Shown in pieces: positions 15,564 to 23,135 of a stretch of DNA of 44,876 nucleotides. The stretch comes from JBOFZL01 sp051655155. GTDB lineage: Bacteria > Bacillota > Clostridia > Peptostreptococcales > Filifactoraceae. The translations under genes and the position numbers were made by a program. The stretch lies in the NCBI GenBank assembly GCA_051655155.1, contig JBOFZL010000070.1, positions 1 to 44,876 on the forward strand, in the 5' to 3' direction. Numbering within the stretch: the stretch's first letter is position 1; each line of letters starts with the position of its first letter. The notes beneath the pieces were generated by a model. The model was not told the DNA's origin. It did not search any database and saw nothing but the letters and a program-made list of their open reading frames with translations.

Positions 15564-15869
15564 CTATTCCTCTTCCTTTTCAAAATCTTCTTCACCGAAG
15601 ATTTCCCAAAAAGCTGCAGTTACTTTATCAAATTCTTCATCGTCTTCAATTTGATCAAGTTCTACTTCTGATTCATCATCATTTTCAGTATATTTATAAA
15701 TTAGTACCTGATCATCATCTTCTGGAACTACTGCAATATACTCTACTCCCTCAACCTCAAATATTCCTATTACTTCACAGGCAACTTCTTTGCCATCTTC
15801 TAATTCTAAGTTTAATATCAAAGGTTCTTCTTCGTCCATATCTACTTCTGGAATAAACTCTTTATCCAT
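15564..15869 (-). CDS. DUF1292 family protein (YrzB-like)
   Basis: A very acidic protein of 101 residues. The middle (about residues 18-62: ILNLELEDGKEVACEVIGIF, then VEGVEYIAVVPE and VLIYKY) matches the DUF1292/YrzB pattern of short beta strands, which is widespread in Firmicutes and of unknown function. The C-terminal third is mostly Asp and Glu. The ATG at 15869 is chosen over the adjacent TTG because AGGAGG then lies at the normal distance. The family often neighbours ruvX/yrzL, but not here: the gene stands alone between RNR and a terminator. Confidence 0.82.
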   Translation of the reverse strand: MDKEFIPEVDMDEEEPLILNLELEDGKEVACEVIGIFEVEGVEYIAVVPEDDDQVLIYKYTENDDESEVELDQIEDDEEFDKVTAAFWEIFGEEDFEKEEE

Positions 15870-15931
15870 CAACCACTCCTCCTTTCCTATAAATGCTATT
15901 GTATCACAAAAAGAGGATTATTTTTAAATTT

Positions 15932-18283
15932 TTATCTAACTGGACAAATTCCCATTTCACAACCATCATTGTCCAGTTCATACTCATTTAATTCTACCTC
16001 ATATTTGGAAATCAACGAAGCTACAAAAGGCTTCATATTCTCTTTCCGTACATTGTACTCTTCCTCATCAATCTGTTCATATGGTAACATTTCATAGAAG
16101 GCATCTGATAAAGATAAGAATGATACAGCAACAATGTCATCCCAATTATCCCATACAAATTGCTCCACAGCTTCCCATTCATCATCTCTAACATGTACGG
16201 TTATAGAGCAGTTATGGTCTACATAATTTTTCATAAACATAATGTAATTTTCTAATTGCTCTATAGCAGAAATATCATATTTTGTCTTTCCTTTAGGAGC
16301 TTTTATTGGAAACTCCACAACTTTTGTAGAAGCTGTTTCCATCTCTTGTCCAACTTCTGGGAAAACAGGATATCCTAATTCCTCACAAACTTTTAGAAGT
16401 GGATCTGCAGATGAAATTCTTACCCTTCTTATAAAGTATGGAGAATGAGAATAATGAACTCCACTGGACACTGTTGGTAATTGAGATAACGTTCCCTCAG
16501 GCTTAACTGTAGTTACAAGTAAAGGTGCATTCAAGCCTAATTCTTTTGCATACTCTTCAGCTGATTTTTTTGCTGCTTCCCTTAACTCTCTTAATAACTC
16601 AACCTCTTCCTCTTTAGTATATTCAAGAAGATTTACCATATCTTGCCATCCTGTTAACGAACACCCTATCAATCTATCTCTTTTTTGAACCTTATCCCAT
16701 CTTGGAAGTTCTAAATCTAACATTGTCATCCTATAACCCGCTCTTGCAGAAAGCCTTTGCGCTTCTAAAAGAGCTTCTTTGTCTAATTCATTATATTCAT
16801 TAACAAAAGCTACAACATTTATTGTTGTAAGGTTACAAACTCCATTAGAATCCAACAATATTTCTCCACATGGATTGACACCTTTCATATTTTCTCTTCT
16901 TTTAGACGCTGCCTCTTCATTTACAAATCCTGGCTCGCCCGAATATCTCATTCTTTCAATTTGAACGTGAAGATCTTCTCTTGTAGGTTTCCTCTTAAAG
17001 AATATAGAGTTGTTAGACATCTGTCTATGAGCTATCTCTTTATCAATTATCCACTTACCATTTTCAAATGTATATAAGTTTAATTTTGCTTCTATAGCTC
17101 CTTTATCATCTTGATCTACAAGAACCATCTCAGCTGTACGTCTAACCCCACCTACAACTACATTTTCACCTATAACATTGGCTATATCCATACAATCTAC
17201 AGCCCCAAGTTTAACCTTTGTTTGATTTATAGATACTGTCTTACGCTTAACAATCTTATCTATTTTCTCAAACATAGCCTTCAAGCTCTCATGACCTGAC
17301 GCAGTTCCTCCAAACTTTACAAGTCTTTCTCCTTTTTCTCTTACATTAGAATATTCTAAAAATATTCTCTTTATGTTTCGATAGTTATGATCAGTTATAA
17401 TCTCAAGAAAGAACGATAAAGATTCTATCCATCCTTCTTTACTGTCCCCTATTATAATTTCAACTTCATCTTCTCCAATAAAGTTTAATGATGTATTTTC
17501 TTTTCTAAACATCTTATGGATCGGTGAATACGCCTTTTGAATTATCTGATAATCGGTTCTTACCATAGGCAGTTGCTTTACATCTTCTTCTAATACCCTT
17601 ACGCCTACTCCACAACCTAACATAAGTAGATAAAACAAATCTTTAAAAGATTTGAAATCATCTATAACTTCAAAAGCACAGTTAAAATTTGCTAGAGGAT
17701 AATTTTTACTTACCTCTGTATTTCCTATCCAAAAAGTTCTACCGGAAAGAAACTGACGTAAGTTAAATACATTATCATAAAGCGCTTCTGCTTCTTCTCT
17801 TGTAGTTCTTGTTATATTTGCATTATATTCAACAGCTCTCCTTACAGTTTCATACCAGTACTCTCTTCTACCCTTTTCGCTTAAAAATCTAGAATATGTT
17901 CTATAGAATACAAAGTTTCCTAGCTCTCCCATTGGTGATGGTCTGTGTTTGTATTTACTAATAAATTCTTCTGTCAGTATTCCCTCGTCATTATCTACTT
18001 TTCTTGTTCTTAATTTATCTTGGTCGGCTCTATAAATTATATATCTCTTTGCTACATCTTTTCTTTTTGATGCCATTAGCAAGTCTTCTACCCTATCTTG
18101 TATGTTATTAATATCTATAACCTGCTTAGCCTCTTCAAATTCTCTTTGTATCGTTAAAGCTATTTCTTCTGATAATTCATTATCTACTCCGTATATTGTT
18201 TCTGTCATAGCTAATTCTATGGCAGTTTGAATTTTTTTATAATCAAAATCCACTAACCGTCCATCACGTTTTGTTACCTTCAT
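15932..18283 (-). CDS. nrdJ: Adenosylcobalamin-dependent (class II) ribonucleoside-triphosphate reductase
   Basis: This enzyme makes deoxyribonucleotides using a B12 radical, so it works with or without oxygen. The start is the ATG at 18283 (783 residues), with GGGAGG upstream. The N-terminus is an ATP-cone (VTKRDGRLVDFDYKKI, residues about 2-90). Catalytic landmarks are the redox Cys in ANFNCAFEVID, the loop LMLGCGVGVRV, the GGVRR motif, NPCGEI with the radical Cys, VCNLTT with the second redox Cys, and the C-terminal reducing pair CEMGIC. These match the monomeric Lactobacillus leichmannii type. The open frame extends 64 codons upstream through a probable leader with no ribosome binding site. 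The promoter upstream contains an NrdR box. Confidence 0.95.
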   Translation of the reverse strand: MKVTKRDGRLVDFDYKKIQTAIELAMTETIYGVDNELSEEIALTIQREFEEAKQVIDINNIQDRVEDLLMASKRKDVAKRYIIYRADQDKLRTRKVDNDEGILTEEFISKYKHRPSPMGELGNFVFYRTYSRFLSEKGRREYWYETVRRAVEYNANITRTTREEAEALYDNVFNLRQFLSGRTFWIGNTEVSKNYPLANFNCAFEVIDDFKSFKDLFYLLMLGCGVGVRVLEEDVKQLPMVRTDYQIIQKAYSPIHKMFRKENTSLNFIGEDEVEIIIGDSKEGWIESLSFFLEIITDHNYRNIKRIFLEYSNVREKGERLVKFGGTASGHESLKAMFEKIDKIVKRKTVSINQTKVKLGAVDCMDIANVIGENVVVGGVRRTAEMVLVDQDDKGAIEAKLNLYTFENGKWIIDKEIAHRQMSNNSIFFKRKPTREDLHVQIERMRYSGEPGFVNEEAASKRRENMKGVNPCGEILLDSNGVCNLTTINVVAFVNEYNELDKEALLEAQRLSARAGYRMTMLDLELPRWDKVQKRDRLIGCSLTGWQDMVNLLEYTKEEEVELLRELREAAKKSAEEYAKELGLNAPLLVTTVKPEGTLSQLPTVSSGVHYSHSPYFIRRVRISSADPLLKVCEELGYPVFPEVGQEMETASTKVVEFPIKAPKGKTKYDISAIEQLENYIMFMKNYVDHNCSITVHVRDDEWEAVEQFVWDNWDDIVAVSFLSLSDAFYEMLPYEQIDEEEYNVRKENMKPFVASLISKYEVELNEYELDNDGCEMGICPVR

Positions 18284-18463
18284 TAAAATATTTTCCTCCC
18301 TTTTTAAATTTTCATTAAAAGTATTTCCATCTTTTTCTTCTTCAATCTCAGTGATTTTACTTTCCTTTTTCAAAGCTCTAAATAAGTAAGTTAGTCTTTT
18401 CGTAACTTTTATAACCATACTTATACAAATTTTACTGAACACTCCACAAGTTTTCATGTTCAT

Positions 18464-18492
18464 AGTATAGCACAATATCTAGTGGCTGAAAA
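18464..18492 (-). promoter_or_regulatory. Promoter of the class II RNR gene
   Basis: On the minus strand: TTTTCA, a 17-bp spacer and TATACT, with TG one base before the -10. Transcription from about 18457 gives a leader of about 170 nt. The NrdR box lies in the spacer. Confidence 0.55.
18470..18485. promoter_or_regulatory. NrdR box (ribonucleotide reductase repressor site)
   Basis: GCACAATATCTAGTGG matches the NrdR consensus acaCwAtATaTwGtgt at 13 of 16 positions, including the whole core apart from one base. It lies between the -35 and -10 of the RNR promoter, where repressor binding would block polymerase. A second box three helical turns away, the usual arrangement, is not evident. Confidence 0.65.
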
Positions 18493-18593
18493 GAGGTTTT
18501 TTGTGTTTTTTAACCATATATCTTGTAGCCTTTGATTTTACTTAAATATAACTTTTTTATATATTTTATCAATTTTATAATAGGCCTCTCTCC

Positions 18594-18622
18594 TTGAAAT
18601 AATCAATTTTTCGTGATATACT
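18594..18622 (+). promoter_or_regulatory. Promoter of the HAD phosphatase gene
   Basis: TTGAAA, a 17-bp spacer and TATACT with an extended -10 TG. Transcription would start near 18629, immediately before the AGGAGG site. Confidence 0.7.
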
Positions 18623-18643
18623 CACTCTATCAGGAGGTATATT

Positions 18644-19381
18644 ATGGAAAAAAACATTGCTGCATTTTTTGATATTGATGGCACCATATACAGAGATTCT
18701 CTAATGCTAGAACATTTTCGAAATTTAATAGACTACGATTTGATAGATCCTAATTACTGGTATGATCACGCAAGAGAAACATACGATAACTGGGACAAAC
18801 GACAAGGAGATTATGAGGATTATCTTGACGAAGTTTCTATTTCATATGTAAAGGCATTAAAAGGTATTCACAAGTCTGATATTGAATTTACGAGTAACCA
18901 TTTAATCAATAAAAAATCTGATAGGGTTTATGCTTATACTAGACAGATAATAAAAACCCATCAAAAACTTGATCATAAGATAATATTCATTTCTGGAAGC
19001 CCTGATTTTCTTGTGGAAAAAATGGCTAAGCGTTATATGGCTACAGACTATCTTGGTTCTGCCTACCTATATAATGATGCTGGAATTTTTGAAGGAAAAA
19101 TCACTCCTATGTGGGATAGAAAATCTAAAAATGAAGCCATTGATCATTTTGTAGAAAAATATAATATAGATTTAGAAAAAAGTTATGCATATGGTGATAC
19201 TAATGGTGACTTTACTATGTTAAAAAGAGTTGGAAACCCTTTTGCTATAAACCCTGCAAGAGAACTTTTAACTAATATCCAAAAAGATGAGGAGCTTTCT
19301 AAAAAGTCTTTTGTCATTATAGAACGTAAAGATGTTATCTATAAACTAAAACCTTATGAAATTGTAACTTTAGAGGTATAA
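18644..19381 (+). CDS. HAD-superfamily (subfamily IB, SerB-like) phosphatase
   Basis: This 245-residue protein has the four HAD motifs: motif I DIDGT with nucleophile and acid Asp (residues about 9-13), motif II FISGSP, the motif III Lys near WDRKSKNEA, and motif IV YAYGDTNGDFTML. Between motifs I and II is a mostly helical cap (type C1). Members of subfamily IB hydrolyse phosphoserine or similar small phosphomonoesters; the substrate here is not determined. It is divergent from the RNR gene, has its own promoter, and is closed by a bidirectional terminator shared with serS. Confidence 0.88.
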   Translation: MEKNIAAFFDIDGTIYRDSLMLEHFRNLIDYDLIDPNYWYDHARETYDNWDKRQGDYEDYLDEVSISYVKALKGIHKSDIEFTSNHLINKKSDRVYAYTRQIIKTHQKLDHKIIFISGSPDFLVEKMAKRYMATDYLGSAYLYNDAGIFEGKITPMWDRKSKNEAIDHFVEKYNIDLEKSYAYGDTNGDFTMLKRVGNPFAINPARELLTNIQKDEELSKKSFVIIERKDVIYKLKPYEIVTLEV

Positions 19382-19389
19382 CATATTTT

Positions 19390-19441
19390 AACCCCCATTA
19401 TAGCCATAAAATATATATATTTTATGGCTATAATGGGGGTT
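19390..19441. terminator. Long bidirectional terminator between the HAD gene and serS
   Basis: A perfect 23-bp stem (AACCCCCATTATAGCC and following bases, paired with their complement) with a 6-base loop. T-rich flanks on both strands suit termination of the two convergent genes. Confidence 0.88.
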
Positions 19442-19454
19442 TTTATTATATTTT

Positions 19455-20723
19455 TTATTTTATATAATCCATACCCATGTATGAACGTAACACCTCTGGT
19501 ACAGTTACACTGCCATCAGAATTTTGAAAATTCTCTAATATAGCTGCAACAGTTCTTCCAATAGCAACCCCTGAACCATTAAGAGTATGAACAAACTCAG
19601 GTTTTGAAGCCTTATCTCTCTTAAATCTAAGGTTTGCTCTTCTCGCTTGAAAATCTTCAAAATTTGAACAAGAAGAAATCTCCACATACTTATTATAACT
19701 TGGTAACCACACCTCTAAATCATACTTAAATGCAGCTGTAAATCCTAAATCCCCAGAACATATTTGTACCACTCTATAAGGTAGTCCTAAAAGTTGTAAC
19801 ACCTTCTCTGCATCAGCTGTCAAATTTTCTAACTCTTCATAGCTATCTTCAGGCTTTGTTAACTTAACTAATTCTACCTTCTGGAATTGATGTTGTCTTA
19901 TTAACCCTCTTGTATCTCTTCCTGCTGATCCTGCCTCAGCTCTAAAACATGGTGTATAGGCACAATATTTAAGAGTAAGTTCTTCTGCTGTAAGTATTTC
20001 ATCTCTATGAATATTGGTTACCGGCACTTCTGCAGTAGGAATTAAAAAGTAATCTAATCCTTCTAATTTAAACATATCTTCTTCGAACTTAGGTAACTGA
20101 CCTGTTCCTACAAAGCTTCCTCTATTTGCAATAAAAGGTGGTAGCATTTCTCTATAACCATTTTTAGTATGTGTATCTAAGAAAAAGTTTATTATAGAAC
20201 GCTCTAACCTTGCCCCTGCATCTTTATATAAAGTAAATCTTGCCCCCGTAATTTTCCCTCCGGCTTCAAAATCTAAGATTCCTAAATTAGTACCAACTTC
20301 CCAATGAGGCTTTGGCTCAAAACTAAATTTTGTAGGCTCTCCCCAAGTTCTAATTTGAAGATTATCTTCATCAGTATCACCTTTAACCACCTTAGCATTT
20401 GGAACATTTGGTATCCTCATCATCTTAGCTTCTAAGTTCTGCTCTACTTCTTTTACTTTTTCATCAAGAACCTTTATTTCATCTGATAAAGACTTTAGCT
20501 CTGCCATTAATTCAGTTGTATCTTTACCCTCTTTTTTATATACAGGAATTTCCTTAGACCTTACGTTAGATTGATTCTTTTTAACTTCTACATCTTGTAA
20601 TAACGCTATTCTTTCATCATCCAAAGCAACTACTTCATCTAATGAAAAATCTGCTTCACCTCTTAAATCCATTAGCTGCTTAATTTCTTCTAAATCTCTT
20701 TTTATACGTTTTATATCTAACAT
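19455..20723 (-). CDS. serS: Seryl-tRNA synthetase
   Basis: This enzyme charges tRNA-Ser. It is 422 residues, the usual bacterial length. The N-terminal antiparallel coiled coil (about 28-100, Lys/Glu-rich) binds the long variable arm of tRNA-Ser. The class II catalytic core shows motif 2 (TPCFRAEAGSAGRDTRGLIR) with its loop QHQFQKVELV, the Ser-site segment EISSCSNFEDFQARR, and motif 3 (NGSGVAIGRTVAAILENFQ). The start is the ATG at 20723, with AGGAGG before it. It is the last gene of a run of six, and there are only 20 bp between it and the GNAT gene. A serine T-box leader is therefore absent. Confidence 0.97.
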   Translation of the reverse strand: MLDIKRIKRDLEEIKQLMDLRGEADFSLDEVVALDDERIALLQDVEVKKNQSNVRSKEIPVYKKEGKDTTELMAELKSLSDEIKVLDEKVKEVEQNLEAKMMRIPNVPNAKVVKGDTDEDNLQIRTWGEPTKFSFEPKPHWEVGTNLGILDFEAGGKITGARFTLYKDAGARLERSIINFFLDTHTKNGYREMLPPFIANRGSFVGTGQLPKFEEDMFKLEGLDYFLIPTAEVPVTNIHRDEILTAEELTLKYCAYTPCFRAEAGSAGRDTRGLIRQHQFQKVELVKLTKPEDSYEELENLTADAEKVLQLLGLPYRVVQICSGDLGFTAAFKYDLEVWLPSYNKYVEISSCSNFEDFQARRANLRFKRDKASKPEFVHTLNGSGVAIGRTVAAILENFQNSDGSVTVPEVLRSYMGMDYIK

Positions 20724-20743
20724 ATCTATATCCTCCTATAGTC

Positions 20744-21316
20744 TTAATTTTTTTTACATTCCATCATATAATATAATGCCTGTAACTTACAAAATCTCAT
20801 CCTAAAAAAATCTTTATACTCTTCAAACTCTCTTTCATCAATAGGATTCACCTTGTCATTATAAAATTTACCATAATACTTCTTTCGAAATACAAAGCCT
20901 AAACTTTTATAAGAATTTATAGCTCTTCTATTATATGCTCCTACCCTTAGCCACAACCTTTTAAATTTATATACCGTAAAATACCAGTTCATAAAAACCT
21001 TTATAGCCTCTGTTCCATATCCAAAACCTACCTTAGTTGGACTGATGACAATACCCAGTTCTGCCGATTTTAAAAACTTATCTATCTGTTTCATAGCAAT
21101 ATAACCTATAACCTGATTATCCCTGTTCTCAATTACAAAACACTTGCTCCGTAAATTATTCTTTAAGTTAAACCAATCTTTTTGCTCGGAAAATGTCATC
21201 TTTGGGAAATTATAATCAGCAAAAAGTATATCTGATCCCTCATCCCAATTACACATAAGACTTACATCTGATAAGGTCATGCTCCGTAAACTTACTCTTT
21301 CACCCCAACATTTCAT
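20744..21316 (-). CDS. GNAT-family N-acetyltransferase (RimJ/RimL-like)
   Basis: This 190-residue protein has the RimJ/L-type acetyltransferase pattern. It opens GERVSLRSMTLSDVSLMCNW, has a central strand VIGYIAMKQID, the motif A region ELGIVISPTKVGFGYGTEAIKVF for acetyl-CoA pyrophosphate binding (Q/G-x-G-x-G/A variant GFGYGT), and NRRAINSYKSLGFVFRKKYYG near the C-terminus. The ATG at 21316 follows an AGGTG site ten bases after dnaB ends; the frame continues upstream inside dnaB. The substrate (protein N-terminus, spermidine or antibiotic) cannot be told from sequence. The gene is an unusual insert between dnaB and serS. Confidence 0.88.
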   Translation of the reverse strand: MKCWGERVSLRSMTLSDVSLMCNWDEGSDILFADYNFPKMTFSEQKDWFNLKNNLRSKCFVIENRDNQVIGYIAMKQIDKFLKSAELGIVISPTKVGFGYGTEAIKVFMNWYFTVYKFKRLWLRVGAYNRRAINSYKSLGFVFRKKYYGKFYNDKVNPIDEREFEEYKDFFRMRFCKLQALYYMMECKKN

Positions 21317-21326
21317 AATTTCACAC

Positions 21327-22670
21327 CTATAAAGAAAAACTTGAAGCATTGTGGAATAATTGATACTTCCCAAACCATGTAAGAGCTACAGTCCCCACTT
21401 CTCCATGACGATGTTTTGAAATTATTACTTCCGTTATATCTTTTTGCTCCGAATTTTGATTATAATAATCATCTCTATAGAGGAACATTACCAGATCAGC
21501 ATCTTGCTCAATTGCACCAGATTCCCTTAAGTCTGATAATATCGGTCTATGATCTGCTCTTTGCTCCGGCGCTCTAGAAAGCTGTGATAGTGCAATAACC
21601 GGACATTCTAGCTCTTTTGCTAAAATTTTTAATGATCTAGAAATCTTTGAAATTTCCTGTTGCCTACTCTCAAACTTTGAATCACCTTCCATAAGTTGTA
21701 AGTAGTCGATAATAACCAAATCTAACCCCTTTTCAACCTTCATTCTTCTACACTTAGACCTTAACTCCATCATATTAATCCCGGCAGCATCATCAATGTG
21801 AATATTTAAATCACTTAATACCCCCATTGCTGACATAACTTTTTCCCACTCCGAATCATCTATGTTCCCATTTTTAATTTTATTAAGCTCTACCTGCGAT
21901 ACAGCAGAAATCATACGCTCTATCAACTGCCCCTTGCTCATCTCTAAGTTAAACAAAGCCACTGAAGCTCCACTTTTCATAGCTGCATTTTGAGCTAAAT
22001 TTAGTGTAAAGGCAGTCTTCCCCATAGCAGGTCTTGCAGCAATTAGTATTAGATCTGTTTTTTGTAGACCATTAATCTTTTTATCTAAATCTATAAACCC
22101 TGTTGATATTCCTGTAATTTTCCCTTTATTAGCATGCAGATCCTGTATGCGTTCAACTGCATCTATAAGAACTTCTGAAATATGAGTTAAATCTTGCTTG
22201 TTTTGAGCTTGCGAAATATCAAATATTGACTTTTCTGCTACATTAAGAATATCTTCAATATTTTCAGCACCTTCATAACTGCTAGCCATTATCTCCTCTG
22301 AAGCTCTTATCAATTTTCTTAATATCGATTTTTCTTTCACCAGCTTACAATATGCCTCAAAATGTATAATAACATTTGGTGCTGTAGTTAGTGCAGCCAA
22401 ATACTTATTCCCACCTACAGCTTCTAAAACACCTTTATTTCTTAAACTTTGAGTCAAAGTAATAAGATCAATAGGTTCACCCTTCCTATTTATATCGTGC
22501 ATAGTTCGATATATTGTAGCATGGTTATCATTATAAAAATCCTTATCCAAAAGAAGCTCTCCTGCAGGTATAATTTTATCCTTATCCAAAATTATACTAC
22601 CCAAAACTGCTTGTTCAGCCTCCATTGCATAGGGCATTATCTTTCCTTCCAAATAATCGCCCCCTATCAT
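21327..22670 (-). CDS. dnaB: Replicative DNA helicase
   Basis: This hexameric helicase opens the replication fork. The 447-residue protein has the N-terminal DnaB domain (MEAEQAVLGSIILDKDKI and NKYLAALTTAPN). The RecA-like motor has Walker A (ARPAMGKTAFTLNLA), Walker B (LDLVIIDYLQLM), motif H3 (SRSLKILAKELECPVIALSQLSR) and the arginine-finger region ending HRHGEVGTVALTW. There are three possible starts: the ATG at 22670, an in-frame TTG, and the ATG preceding PYAMEAEQ with AAGGAAA upstream. The latter two would remove 7-11 residues. The gene follows rplI at 14 bp, the classical gdpP-rplI-dnaB order of Firmicutes. Confidence 0.96.
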   Translation of the reverse strand: MIGGDYLEGKIMPYAMEAEQAVLGSIILDKDKIIPAGELLLDKDFYNDNHATIYRTMHDINRKGEPIDLITLTQSLRNKGVLEAVGGNKYLAALTTAPNVIIHFEAYCKLVKEKSILRKLIRASEEIMASSYEGAENIEDILNVAEKSIFDISQAQNKQDLTHISEVLIDAVERIQDLHANKGKITGISTGFIDLDKKINGLQKTDLILIAARPAMGKTAFTLNLAQNAAMKSGASVALFNLEMSKGQLIERMISAVSQVELNKIKNGNIDDSEWEKVMSAMGVLSDLNIHIDDAAGINMMELRSKCRRMKVEKGLDLVIIDYLQLMEGDSKFESRQQEISKISRSLKILAKELECPVIALSQLSRAPEQRADHRPILSDLRESGAIEQDADLVMFLYRDDYYNQNSEQKDITEVIISKHRHGEVGTVALTWFGKYQLFHNASSFSL

Positions 22671-22684
22671 AAATTCTTTATCCT

Positions 22685-23134
22685 TTAATTACTTCCCTTT
22701 ACTTGTACTTTTAAACTGGTTGTAACTTTTTGATGCAACTTGATATCCACATTTTGAACGCCTAAAACCCTTATTGGTTCTTCAAGAAGAATTTTTCTTT
22801 TGTCAATACTGATTTTATACTGTTTTTCCAACTCTTCTGCTATATCCTTCGATGTAATAGACCCAAACAGCCTACCTCCATCTCCTGCCTTTGTTTCTAT
22901 TAAAATTTCACATTCCTTTATTTTCAAATCAAGAGCCTTAGCATTTTCTAACTCTTGTTGCTTTTTAAAATCATTGGACTCATTTTGCTGCTTAAATTCA
23001 TTAAGCGTTGAAACATTAGCTTCCTTTGCTATACCACGAGGTATTAAAAAGTTTCTTGCATGACCATCACTTACCTCTTTTAACTCTCCCTTTTTCGCAG
23101 TACCCTTTACATCCTTTAAAAATATAACCTTCAT
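22685..23134 (-). CDS. rplI: 50S ribosomal protein L9
   Basis: This 149-residue two-domain ribosomal protein has the N-terminal RNA-binding domain (MKVIFLKDVKGTAKKGELKEVSDGHARNFLIPRGIAKEA family signature, seen here with K and G at the conserved places), a long connecting helix (about 40-75), and a C-terminal domain containing DGGRLFGSITSKDIAEEL. AGGAGG precedes the ATG. It begins right at the end of gdpP and is followed by dnaB. Confidence 0.97.
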   Translation of the reverse strand: MKVIFLKDVKGTAKKGELKEVSDGHARNFLIPRGIAKEANVSTLNEFKQQNESNDFKKQQELENAKALDLKIKECEILIETKAGDGGRLFGSITSKDIAEELEKQYKISIDKRKILLEEPIRVLGVQNVDIKLHQKVTTSLKVQVKGSN

Positions 23135-23135
23135 A

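Noticed and set aside
18284..18463. Cobalamin riboswitch before the B12-dependent RNR
   Set aside because: The leader is only about 170 nt and I could not find a convincing B12-box (GCCACTG-type core). The NrdR box is the supported regulator site.
18284..18475. 64-codon N-terminal extension of the ribonucleotide reductase
   Set aside because: The -10 element and presumed transcription start lie at the top of this stretch, there is no ribosome binding site, and the family's ATP-cone begins at the downstream ATG. It is better seen as an untranslated leader.
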